29,928 nucleotides of DNA from an uncultured Eubacterium sp. (GTDB lineage: Bacteria; Bacillota; Clostridia; Peptostreptococcales; Anaerovoracaceae), in assembly GCA_900551775.1 (NCBI GenBank), contig URXI01000018.1, positions 1 to 29,928 on the forward strand. The letters are read 5' to 3'. The notes under the pieces were generated by a model that saw only the letters and a list, made by a program, of their open reading frames with translations, ran no database searches and had not been told where the DNA came from. Below, piece after piece: positions 8,452 to 15,376 of this stretch (position 1 is its first letter; every line of letters begins with the position of its first letter). Position numbers and translations under genes: made by a program.

Positions 8452-9351
8452 CTATTCCTTATAACCAAAATTAGACAGCGCAAAATCACTGTCTCTCCAG
8501 TTTTCCTTTACTTTGACCCATAATTCCATATACACTTTCGTTCCCAGCAGGGCTTCGATCTCCAGGCGTGCCGCCTTGCCGATGCCCTTCAGTTTCTTTC
8601 CCTGCTTGCCGATGATAATACCCTTGTGAGATTTTTTCTCACAGTAAATCACCGCTCCGATGCGGGTAATATTGGGTTCTTCTTTATAAGACTCGATTTC
8701 AATGGCTACGCCATGGGGAACCTCCTCCTCCAGGTAATTGAGCACTTTTTCTCTGATGATCTCACTGACGATGAAGCGTTCCGGATGGTCGGTCACCATA
8801 TCTTCCGGGAAGAACATCGGTCCTTCTTCCATGTATGTTTCGATCTTTTCTAACAATGCGGGAACATTCTTGCCCTCCAGCGCCGACGTGCCGAAGATGC
8901 CGTCAAAGACCCCCAGCTCATCGTATTCGTCAAAGATTTCTTTGTACTCTTCCGGACCCATGGTGTCGATTTTGTTGATGACCAGAATCTTCGGCGTGTC
9001 TAAATCCTTGAGCAGATCGACGATGTACTTGTCTCCCGGTCCTTTTTTGATGCTGCCGTCCACCAGGAACAAGATCACGTCCACTTCTTTGAAGGTATTC
9101 AGCGCCATGTCCGTCATAGCCGCTCCCAGCTTGTTCCTTGCCTTGTGAATGCCCGGCGTATCGATGAACACCATCTGCACGTCAGCTTCCCCTTCCTCGT
9201 CAAACCTGGTGTAGATGCCTCTGATGCTGTTTCTAGTCGTCTGGGGCTTGTCCGTCGTGATGGCGATCTTTTCTCCTAAAATGCTGTTGAGCAATGTCGA
9301 TTTTCCCACATTGGGACGGCCGATGATGCCGATAAAACCTGATTTCATCAT
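8452..9351 (-). CDS. era: GTPase Era
   Basis: A 299-residue GTPase that binds the 3' end of 16S rRNA and assists 30S maturation. Visible motifs are G1 GRPNVGKST (about 11-19), the TTR switch region (KPQTTRNSIRGI), G3 DTPGIH, G4 NKID and G5 SALEG. The C-terminal KH domain (about 200-299) contains IIIGKQGKKLKGIG. The start is one of two adjacent ATG codons at 9351/9348; the first overlaps the cdd stop as ATGA, and GGAAGGA lies 8 bp upstream. The cdd-era-recO order supports the assignment. Confidence 0.97.
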   Translation of the reverse strand: MMKSGFIGIIGRPNVGKSTLLNSILGEKIAITTDKPQTTRNSIRGIYTRFDEEGEADVQMVFIDTPGIHKARNKLGAAMTDMALNTFKEVDVILFLVDGSIKKGPGDKYIVDLLKDLDTPKILVINKIDTMGPEEYKEIFDEYDELGVFDGIFGTSALEGKNVPALLEKIETYMEEGPMFFPEDMVTDHPERFIVSEIIREKVLNYLEEEVPHGVAIEIESYKEEPNITRIGAVIYCEKKSHKGIIIGKQGKKLKGIGKAARLEIEALLGTKVYMELWVKVKENWRDSDFALSNFGYKE

Positions 9352-9725
9352 AATTTAAATCCTTCCAGTAATAGTTCATTGAGTTTATATATTTTCAGGT
9401 GGTCTTCGTCTTCTCCCACGATAACGTCAAGATCCGGCGCAAATTCGTAGAGAAACTGCCTGCAGATGCCGCAGGGGTATGCTGTTCCTCCGCTGGAGGC
9501 CACTGCCAGGGCTTCAAACTCGCGAAAACCCTCCGAGACGGCTTTGACGCAGGCTGTCCGCTCGGCGCAGATGGTCGCGCCATAGGAAGAGTTCTCCACG
9601 TTGACACCGGTAAAGACCTCTCCCGTCTTGGTCAAAAGCGCCGCCCCCACGTTAAATTTTGAAAAAGGGGTGTAAGCATTTGGCATGACGTCTACAGCCT
9701 TTTTGTATAATTCTTTGTAGTCCAT
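9348..9725 (-). CDS. cdd: Cytidine deaminase
   Basis: A 125-residue homotetrameric-type cytidine deaminase that converts cytidine or deoxycytidine to uridine or deoxyuridine in pyrimidine salvage. It has the catalytic C-A-E-R motif (TICAERTACVKA) with the proton-shuttling Glu, and the zinc-binding PCGICRQFL. The substrate-binding segment AYTPFSKFNVGAAL is near residue 16. ATG at 9725 is preferred over the ATG at 9731, because the AGAGGAGA ribosome binding site is 7 bp from the former but abuts the latter. It follows ybeY directly; dgkA, often found between them, is missing. Confidence 0.95.
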   Translation of the reverse strand: MDYKELYKKAVDVMPNAYTPFSKFNVGAALLTKTGEVFTGVNVENSSYGATICAERTACVKAVSEGFREFEALAVASSGGTAYPCGICRQFLYEFAPDLDVIVGEDEDHLKIYKLNELLLEGFKL

Positions 9726-9727
9726 AT

Positions 9728-10195
9728 TCATTCTCCTCTACTTTCCCGCAATATTCCCAGATGCTCCATGACTTCCTCTTCTCTCTGGCGCATCTCTTTC
9801 TTCTCTGCTTCCTCCATGTGGTCATAACCCAGCAGATGGAGGATGCTGTGAGTGAACAGGTAGATAATCTCCCGTTCAAAGGAATGGCCAAACTCTTCCG
9901 CCTGCTCCGCCGCTCTCTCTTTGCAGATGACCACGTCTCCCAGGCAGATCTCTCCAAACTCCGGAATCTCGTCAAGGTCGTCAAACTGAGGAAAGGAAAG
10001 GACGTCGGTGACCTTGTCCGTGTTCCTGTAATCGCGGTTCAGATTTCTGATTTCTTCCTCTTCTACGAAGGTAACGCTGATCTCGGTTCGTTCTTTATCT
10101 ACCTGTTCCAGATCCAGGCAGTATTCTGCCGCTTTGATCATGGTGCTCAGAATGGTTTCTTCTACCACTTGTCCGTCTTCAAAATAAATATTCAT
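9728..10195 (-). CDS. ybeY: Endoribonuclease YbeY
   Basis: A 155-residue UPF0054 metalloprotein involved in 16S rRNA 3' maturation and ribosome quality control. The zinc motif H-x3-H-x5-H is intact in THSILHLLGYDHM near the C-terminus. The upstream R-N-L-N-R-D-Y-R-x3-K-x-T-D-V-L-S-F-P block is characteristic. ATG at 10195 is chosen over a GTG at 10201 because GAGGAG is correctly spaced for the ATG. It begins just after the phoH stop, and its stop touches the cdd start. The neighbour phoH is a near-universal partner. Confidence 0.95.
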   Translation of the reverse strand: MNIYFEDGQVVEETILSTMIKAAEYCLDLEQVDKERTEISVTFVEEEEIRNLNRDYRNTDKVTDVLSFPQFDDLDEIPEFGEICLGDVVICKERAAEQAEEFGHSFEREIIYLFTHSILHLLGYDHMEEAEKKEMRQREEEVMEHLGILRESRGE

Positions 10196-10197
10196 GC

Positions 10198-11181
10198 TCA
10201 CTCCTCAATCTCTTCCGGGTGCTTTTTGTAAAACTGGTCATAGGCATTGATAATCTGCTTGACCAGCTCATGCCTGACCACATCCACATCCTTCAGGTAG
10301 CAGAAGTCGATGTCCTTTACGTTCTTTAGTACCCTTTCCGCCTCGATCAAACCACTTTTCTTGCCTCTCGGCAGGTCGATCTGGGTGATGTCGCCGGTGA
10401 CGACTACCTTTGAGCCGAATCCCATCCTGGTCAAAAACATCTTCATCTGCTCTCTGGTCGTGTTCTGTGCCTCATCGAGGATGATGAAAGAGTTGTCCAA
10501 GGTCCGGCCTCTCATATAAGCCAGGGGAACCACTTCGATGACTTCTTTTTCCTTCAGTCTCATGGCATTGTCCCTACCCAAGATGTCGTACAGGGCGTCG
10601 TACAGGGGACGCAGATAAGGATCTACCTTCTCCTGCAGATCGCCGGGCAGAAAGCCCAGACGCTCGCCAGCTTCCACTGCCGGTCTAGCCAAAATGATCT
10701 TCTGTACTTCTTTATTTTTAAACGCGTTGATTGCCATGGCTACGGCAATATAGGTTTTGCCCGTTCCTGCCGGTCCGATGCCAAAGACGATGTCTCTCTT
10801 TCTGATGCTGTTCACATAGTTCTTCTGTCCGATGGTCTTGGGCTTGAGAGGCCTTCCCTTGCAAGTAAAACAGATGATATCCTTGCTCACGTTATTCTCA
10901 CGATAGGATAAGCCCTGTTCCTTGAGGCTGATGATATAGTTGACCTTCTGAACATCCAGCTTCTCTCCTACTCTGATAATGTCCATCAGTTCATTGAGTA
11001 TACCTTCTGCCAGCTCCAGCTTGTCGCCGCGCAGCAGCAGGCAGTCGTCTCTCTGAAAAATCTCTACGCCTGTGCTTTCCTGTATCAAACTCAGATTGGC
11101 GTCCATATTGCCGAATAATTCTATTCTGTCGACATCGTCCTCAATCTGTATCTTCTTTAGTTCCTCGTTTGTGTTTGTCAA
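10198..11181 (-). CDS. phoH: PhoH-family P-loop ATPase
   Basis: A 327-residue PhoH-like protein. Its ATPase core has Walker A GIGPAGTGKTYIA (about 135-147) and Walker B FIILDEAQN, as in superfamily 1 helicase-like domains. An N-terminal KH-like region precedes it. The family is linked to RNA metabolism and is genetically tied to ybeY; its exact reaction is unsettled. The start is TTG at 11181 with AAAGGAGA 7 bp upstream; no ATG occurs until residue 26. This start overlaps the 3' end of yqfD by 41 bp. The N-terminal length then matches the known family. Confidence 0.93.
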   Translation of the reverse strand: MTNTNEELKKIQIEDDVDRIELFGNMDANLSLIQESTGVEIFQRDDCLLLRGDKLELAEGILNELMDIIRVGEKLDVQKVNYIISLKEQGLSYRENNVSKDIICFTCKGRPLKPKTIGQKNYVNSIRKRDIVFGIGPAGTGKTYIAVAMAINAFKNKEVQKIILARPAVEAGERLGFLPGDLQEKVDPYLRPLYDALYDILGRDNAMRLKEKEVIEVVPLAYMRGRTLDNSFIILDEAQNTTREQMKMFLTRMGFGSKVVVTGDITQIDLPRGKKSGLIEAERVLKNVKDIDFCYLKDVDVVRHELVKQIINAYDQFYKKHPEEIEE

Positions 11182-12169
11182 TTACAATCTCCTTTTCTTT
11201 CCCCACCTGCTGGCGAGTTTCTATCGTACCATATACCTTTATTATATTTTTTTTCTTGTCAAAATGAAAGTCTTTATTTAAAATTTGCGCACTTTCTGGA
11301 ATATTTTCTTTGATCCACTCCCTGAGCATGGAGCTGGCTGCAGCTTTGACGTCGTCTGTCTCTTTCATGTAAAAGGAATAATAGTATGGCACTCTGGCTA
11401 CGACTTTGCCTTCGGCGTGAACGTAGTGTTCTGCTGCGTCATCCTTCCCCATCTCGTAAGAAGGATGCTCAATGGGAATGGTTCCTGTAATCAGTATATC
11501 CCCTTTTCTCACAAAATCATCCTTTGCTGCGACACTTCTTCCTTTATAGGATAAAATCCTTTCGATATAGCAGTCCTTCTCTGCCACAATATTGCACGGC
11601 GTGTCTTTCCCTTCTTTGTCCCTTGGAACTTGTTTACTTTCAGAAATTTTGACCTCCACATAATTCCCCTCATAGGCCACCTTTGCCCATACGATATTGT
11701 CGAATTCCTTGAAAAGCCTGCGCTCGATGGCGTCGCAGTCAAAATTCTTCCTGCCGCCTTCGTAGAGTCCTTCTTCTTTGAGACACTCTCTGATGCTGCT
11801 CTCCGTGATACTCTTGCAGCCGATGATGTTAATTTCACGTACAAAAAAAGTCTGGGCACAAAAAATGAGAAGAAAGATCGCCATTCCCGCAATCATCATC
11901 TTGCCTGCCTTGATTTTCTTGACAACAGGACGGGCACCTCCCTCATCGATGATGGTAAATTTGTACTTGCTCCTGGCGATTTTCTTGATTACCTGGAAGT
12001 CCTCTTCTGCCACTGTCATGCAGACTTCCGTCTCATCTTTGTAATCTATTTGGCGTATGGCAATGCCGCGGGCGATGGCCTGCGAAATAATCCGTTCAGG
12101 CTTGAATCCCTCAAGCCTGATCCTTACCCAATGCCTTATAAAATTCGATTCCTTCGATTTTTCCTTCAA
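11141..12169 (-). CDS. yqfD: Sporulation protein YqfD
   Basis: A 342-residue YqfD-family protein, somewhat shorter than the roughly 400-residue Bacillus homologue at its C-terminus. The N-terminal part contains VRIRLEGFKPERII, typical of the family. One membrane segment (about 92-112, MMIAGMAIFLLIFCAQTFFV) is followed by an extracytoplasmic domain opening with VREINIIGCKSITESSI, which resembles a POTRA-like module. YqfD is made in the mother cell during sporulation in Bacillus. The start is uncertain: TTG at 12169 gives the longest open frame with no ATG or GTG nearby and a weak ribosome binding site. It overlaps yqfC by 59 bp and phoH by 41 bp, implying translational coupling. Confidence 0.85.
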   Translation of the reverse strand: MKEKSKESNFIRHWVRIRLEGFKPERIISQAIARGIAIRQIDYKDETEVCMTVAEEDFQVIKKIARSKYKFTIIDEGGARPVVKKIKAGKMMIAGMAIFLLIFCAQTFFVREINIIGCKSITESSIRECLKEEGLYEGGRKNFDCDAIERRLFKEFDNIVWAKVAYEGNYVEVKISESKQVPRDKEGKDTPCNIVAEKDCYIERILSYKGRSVAAKDDFVRKGDILITGTIPIEHPSYEMGKDDAAEHYVHAEGKVVARVPYYYSFYMKETDDVKAAASSMLREWIKENIPESAQILNKDFHFDKKKNIIKVYGTIETRQQVGKEKEIVIDKHKRGTKEDTD

Positions 12170-12374
12170 GTTCCATTCGTCCTTCCCAAATTTCGCTTAT
12201 GACAAAGCCGCTTCCTTTGACAGTGACAAAAAAGCGTCCCGTATCCACTGTCACCGAAGTGTCGCTGATCAAAATTACTCTGAGTACATTTTCAATAATG
12301 GCTGCATTTGCAGAAGCCGTAACCTTTGGTCCTGTAATATCGAAGTCAAAGGTAAATTCGTTTATCAGTTTCAT
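12111..12374 (-). CDS. yqfC: YqfC/YabP-family sporulation protein
   Basis: An 87-residue protein matching the YabP/YqfC family pattern: ITGPKVTASANAAIIEN, then VTVKGSGFVISEIWEG and ELEGKIEGIEFYK. Homologues are sporulation-stage proteins of unknown biochemical role. It is shorter at the N-terminus than the Bacillus protein (about 93 residues). The ATG at 12374 has no convincing Shine-Dalgarno sequence, and a sigma-E-like promoter places transcription initiation at about the ATG itself. It precedes yqfD in the usual order. Normally rpsU and yqeY sit a little further upstream; here they lie about 10 kb away. Confidence 0.85.
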   Translation of the reverse strand: MKLINEFTFDFDITGPKVTASANAAIIENVLRVILISDTSVTVDTGRFFVTVKGSGFVISEIWEGRMELEGKIEGIEFYKALGKDQA

Positions 12375-12379
12375 GTTAA

Positions 12380-12409
12380 AATGTATGCCGCCGAGGCGGC
12401 GGATATGAC
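12380..12409 (-). promoter_or_regulatory. Sigma-E-like promoter of yqfC
   Basis: On the minus strand, GTCATATC (12409-12402) and CATACATT (12387-12380) are separated by 14 bp. This closely fits the Bacillus sigma-E consensus (-35 GTCATATT, -10 CATACAAT). The spacer contains a GCCGCC-TC-GGCGGC palindrome (12400-12387, overlapping the first base of the -10). It fits mother-cell expression of yqfC-yqfD. The -10 element ends only 5 bp before the yqfC ATG, so the transcript would begin at about the start codon. Confidence 0.6.
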
Positions 12410-12461
12410 GACGGATTGTTTGGCAGGTGTGCTGCCGCTGTTGACCTGCTGCGGTATCTCT

Positions 12462-12590
12462 GTTACGCATAAGACCGTGGTCGGGAGGGTGGGTTACGCA
12501 GTTTCACCTGATTTGACCGCTTTCGTTAAGCAGCCTGCCTCTGGGCATCGGCATATGCGTAACGGTCCTCTAAGTCCAGCTTCTTGGACC
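12462..12590 (-). ncRNA. Candidate structured RNA, class unassigned
   Basis: The roughly 210-bp gap between the surface-protein terminator and the yqfC promoter can fold extensively. Read on the minus strand, an 8-bp helix GTTACGCA (12563-12556) / TGCGTAAC (12500-12493) encloses hairpins at 12552-12533 (TGCC-CAGA-GGCA core, flanked by GCC/GGC) and 12531-12519 (GCTT/AAGC). A separate hairpin lies at 12589-12574 (GTCCA/TGGAC). A second TGCGTAAC at 12469-12462 could replace the first as pairing partner, which would allow a switch. I could not match it to a known riboswitch, SRP, 6S or RNase P RNA. Strand and function are uncertain. Confidence 0.35.
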
Positions 12591-12617
12591 AGGTCACTCG
12601 GTTCTAAAAAGGACAGC

Positions 12618-12651
12618 AAAAAACCGCCGCACCACATCAGCAGTACGACGG
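12618..12651 (-). terminator. Rho-independent terminator of the surface protein gene
   Basis: A 9-bp stem CCGTCGTAC / GTGCGGCGG (two G-U pairs, 10-nt loop) is followed by six T residues on the minus strand. It lies 24 bp after the stop codon. Confidence 0.85.
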
Positions 12652-12675
12652 CTAAGACAAACATCGTTTTAAATT

Positions 12676-14982
12676 TTATTTACTCGTTCTTTTTCTCCTA
12701 ACTGTCAATGCCAATGTTCCACCAGCACCTGCAACCAGGAGCAGATACAGCGCTAACTGTGATTCGTCACCGGTTTTCGGCTGATCCGGATTCTCTGACT
12801 TGGTTGCTTTCACGTTGTCATCCTCCTCCAGATGCTCGTCCGGCGGAAGCTGCTGGTTTGGATTGTCTGTCGGGTTATCTGGCTCTTCAGGATCTTCCAG
12901 GTTCTCATCTGGCGGCAGCGGCTGCGGGTTGTCCGGATCCACTGGTGGGTCTATAGGCGGGTCAACCGGCGGAATCGGATCTACAGGAACATATGGCGGA
13001 TCTACTGGCGGATTTGGATCGTCTGCAGGTGCATTCTCAGTCCATTTTGCCTTTAAATGCACGTTTGCTGCAGGCATTGCAAAGACTTTGCTGTCAACTG
13101 CCGGAGCAGCAACATCTTTGTTATCTGTGGTTACAATCCATCCTGCAAATGTATATCCTGTGCGGAGAGGATCGTCAATGACATTCACTTCAGTATCCGC
13201 CGCATACTGCTTTGGATCTACGGTTTCACTTCCATTATAGGTTCCACCTGATAAATCATAAGTCACCCTATATAAGATTCCATGTGCTGCTTTTAAAGAC
13301 ATTGCTTCCGTGATATTGCTACCCGTAAATTGTTCCACGTGCTGCGGTTGCTCATGTGCTTCCCAGCGCGATTGTGCTGCATCGTCAAACCATCCAGTGA
13401 TCTGATCTGCACAGTCCCTTGCGCTGTCAAGGCTCCAATCTGAGCCCACACTGCATAAGCTCACAGTTCCACCGGCTTCATTATAAAGATCGTCGGCTTC
13501 TGTGTTGGCATGGTTATTGTAAAGCTTTGCACCTTCGGCAACGGTCATGATATTACGATTATATATACCGCCGCCTGTAGCTACACGGCAATCTTCTGCC
13601 GTTTCGCCGCTTTTTAAATCGCCGTTATTCATAATCGCAGTAGTATTGCCCACATTCAAAGTCCCAAAGTTAGAGATTCCACGAACGTAATTGTTGCTGA
13701 CGTTTACATCTGCGCCATCTTCAAAAGCAACAACATCACCTTTGTACAAGTATATTTTACCTGCACCCTCAAACCATCCATATACACCGATAGTGATGGC
13801 AGACTTGGTGGCATAATGCTTCGTCTCGTCATCAGAAGCATTCCATTTGCTCCCGTTTCTCTGAACAGTCATCGTGCCGCCACTCTTTACAGTAACCTGT
13901 CCCTTACCCTGCATCATCAATGCACGACTCAGGTTTTCGTTCATGGTCAAAGTGGTTCCTTCATTGACAATGAGCACATTATTGCTATACATGTTATAGC
14001 CCGTATGATTGTTGCTGATGTTAGCATCTGCACCATTGGACAATATCAAATCGCATTTAACTAAACCTTGATTTTGACAGTCTGAAACAGAAAATGACGA
14101 GGCATCCACATTGATTTTAAAACCAGTTAGTCCATTGGGATCAACTGAATTTTTAATAACAAAATTTGATCCATTCGTTACATTCAACGTTGCGTAGGCT
14201 TCTGCCATCATGCAGGTATATTGCATATCAGACAATTTCATGGTGGAATGGTTGACATTGATTTCAGCGCCCGGTTCAGTATAAATGCCAAACTTTGTGA
14301 AGGATGTATTGGAACCGTTGACAAAGTTTATAGTGCCGCTTTTACTCATTACGAGACTCCAAGTGTTGTTTCCCCCTTGATACTCGTTATAAAAGTTTAC
14401 CTGACAATTGTCGAAGGTAATTTCAGCGCGAACATTTAATCGTCCCTGACTTTCGCTATCGCTCGTAGTCGTCTGCATTGGAACTGTGATGGCATGCCCA
14501 TTACCGATGATCCGAACGTCCTTGTCAATGTTCCCCACATCCAGTATCTGATCAGATAATAGTTCAATATTTCCTGCTGCTTCACCGGAAAAAATTGCTT
14601 TCACTGCATCGCTCAGGGTATCGTAAGAGGTTTCACCGATTTTACAGCCAGAAGAAGCGTCTTCATCCTCTGTAACTTGGTCTTCATTATTCTCCTGATC
14701 GTTATTTGTATCGTCTTCTGGAAGAACTGGCGTTTCATCATCCAAAAATGCAATACACTCCTCATTATGTTGATGCTCCTGCATCGTGCAAATCAGTTCT
14801 CCAGGAGTTCCCTCTTCCGTGACTTCATAGCATTCATCCGTGTGATGATGAATGTCCAGTCCACAGATATACTCAGGAGGCTCATCTGGAACCTCTGCCT
14901 CATCAGCATAGGTTATCAATCCGTTCATTACCACCAGGCTCAATGCCAATAAGAGCACCGCTGTCTTTCTTAAGTTTTTCAT
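12676..14982 (-). CDS. Sortase-anchored surface protein with beta-helix-like body and InlB B-repeat domain
   Basis: A 768-residue exported wall protein. A signal peptide (MKNLRKTAVLLLALSLVV, likely cleaved near residue 26 after TYA) is followed by two Cys/His motifs (CGLDIHHHTDEC and CTMQEHQHNEEC, about 40-76) and an acidic linker. The middle (about 110-560) is a long Asn/Gly/Ser/Thr-rich region with recurring short strands such as LNVTNGSNF and VNVSNNYVRGISNFGTLNVG, suggesting a right-handed beta-helix. An InlB B-repeat-like domain (YDLSGGTYNG to GYTFAGW, ending LKAKW) precedes a Pro/Asp-rich wall spanner of PPVDPP repeats. It ends with the sorting signal QPKTGD, a hydrophobic span and RRKRTSK. 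The ATG at 14982 has GGGGGA upstream. It is monocistronic, with its own promoter, leader and terminator. Adhesion is inferred; no sortase gene is in the window. Confidence 0.9.
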   Translation of the reverse strand: MKNLRKTAVLLLALSLVVMNGLITYADEAEVPDEPPEYICGLDIHHHTDECYEVTEEGTPGELICTMQEHQHNEECIAFLDDETPVLPEDDTNNDQENNEDQVTEDEDASSGCKIGETSYDTLSDAVKAIFSGEAAGNIELLSDQILDVGNIDKDVRIIGNGHAITVPMQTTTSDSESQGRLNVRAEITFDNCQVNFYNEYQGGNNTWSLVMSKSGTINFVNGSNTSFTKFGIYTEPGAEINVNHSTMKLSDMQYTCMMAEAYATLNVTNGSNFVIKNSVDPNGLTGFKINVDASSFSVSDCQNQGLVKCDLILSNGADANISNNHTGYNMYSNNVLIVNEGTTLTMNENLSRALMMQGKGQVTVKSGGTMTVQRNGSKWNASDDETKHYATKSAITIGVYGWFEGAGKIYLYKGDVVAFEDGADVNVSNNYVRGISNFGTLNVGNTTAIMNNGDLKSGETAEDCRVATGGGIYNRNIMTVAEGAKLYNNHANTEADDLYNEAGGTVSLCSVGSDWSLDSARDCADQITGWFDDAAQSRWEAHEQPQHVEQFTGSNITEAMSLKAAHGILYRVTYDLSGGTYNGSETVDPKQYAADTEVNVIDDPLRTGYTFAGWIVTTDNKDVAAPAVDSKVFAMPAANVHLKAKWTENAPADDPNPPVDPPYVPVDPIPPVDPPIDPPVDPDNPQPLPPDENLEDPEEPDNPTDNPNQQLPPDEHLEEDDNVKATKSENPDQPKTGDESQLALYLLLVAGAGGTLALTVRRKRTSK

Positions 14983-15034
14983 AAATTCCCCCATCTTGCG
15001 AGTCCTCCCGCTTTTACCGGGTATCTGTCTTTAC

Positions 15035-15111
15035 CCGGACAACTGGCTGCCAACCATGGGGATGGTAAGGCCCTTTAGTTTTCCGTCACCGGTTTTCGCC
15101 GATTTTGGCAA
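15035..15111 (-). promoter_or_regulatory. Candidate cyclic-di-GMP-I (GEMM) riboswitch
   Basis: The roughly 240-nt leader of the surface protein gene contains, in order on the minus strand, GGTGACGGAAAACTAAAGGG (compare the GEMM core GGGACGCAAAGCnAnnGGGCCU), then CCTT, a perfect hairpin ACCAT-CCCC-ATGGT and TGGCAGCCAG, all in GEMM order. Two core bases differ from consensus (GACGG for GACGC, AAAAC for AAAGC), and the closing helix is weak, so it may be a variant. A CCGGGTA/TACCCGG hairpin (15038-15017) overlaps its 3' end and could be part of a switch. Cyclic-di-GMP control of a surface adhesin is well precedented in Clostridia. Confidence 0.6.
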
Positions 15112-15226
15112 GATTCCTCCTTACTTTCTAATTTTGATGCGTTCATACCGCATCTGACATCAGGCAACAAAGGGTGATGATTGCCGCTTTACACCGGTTC
15201 TCGCTCTATCTTTAGTACCTATAAGC

Positions 15227-15256
15227 ATTATACCTCTCCCCGTGCATTTTTGACAA
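15227..15256 (-). promoter_or_regulatory. Sigma-A promoter of the surface protein gene
   Basis: TTGTCA (15256-15251) and a perfect TATAAT (15232-15227) are separated by 18 bp on the minus strand. The transcript would start near 15220 and carry a leader of about 238 nt before the ATG at 14982, enough room for the riboswitch-like element. Confidence 0.75.
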
Positions 15257-15309
15257 GTTTTTCCCTCCCGATTTGTTTTTTATCTGGGTTATTTCCCTAA
15301 AACTCACCT

Positions 15310-15339
15310 AAAAATAACCTGGCATTTCTACCAGGTTAT
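15310..15339 (-). terminator. Rho-independent terminator of the TRAP operon
   Basis: A 9-bp stem ATAACCTGG / CCAGGTTAT followed by a short T-run on the minus strand, 38 bp after the dctM stop. It is part of the left 59-bp direct repeat, and so is a diverged copy of the yqeY terminator. Confidence 0.8.
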
Positions 15340-15369
15340 CCGTAAGTCAAATATTATGAAAGAAATTCC
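15311..15369. repeat. Left 59-bp direct repeat (copy of yqeY 3' end and terminator)
   Basis: Aligned without gaps to 22183-22241, 53 of 59 positions match. Differences are at repeat positions 5, 12, 13, 21, 28 and 40. The copy includes the last codons of yqeY (EFLS, stop) although no yqeY gene is present here, so the right copy is the likely source. Identity stops sharply after position 59. The two copies bracket the GntR/M29/SGNH/TRAP cassette. Confidence 0.85.
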
Positions 15370-15376
15370 CCCTGCT

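Noticed and set aside
12480..12500. AGGGTGG followed by GTTACGCA on the plus strand, reminiscent of a T-box antiterminator motif
   Set aside because: The bases after AGGGTGG do not fit the T-box consensus, there is no specifier stem, and no plus-strand gene lies downstream.
12496..12666. A possible small membrane peptide of about 56 residues just after the surface protein stop (minus strand, hydrophobic start)
   Set aside because: There is no ribosome binding site, and the frame runs straight through the rho-independent terminator at 12618-12651. Its hydrophobic start is encoded by the terminator stem.
12762..15100. A 15-base match between the PKTGD-encoding region (near 12767) and the riboswitch region (near 15085)
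   Set aside because: One match of this length is roughly expected by chance in a 30-kb window, and the flanks do not align.
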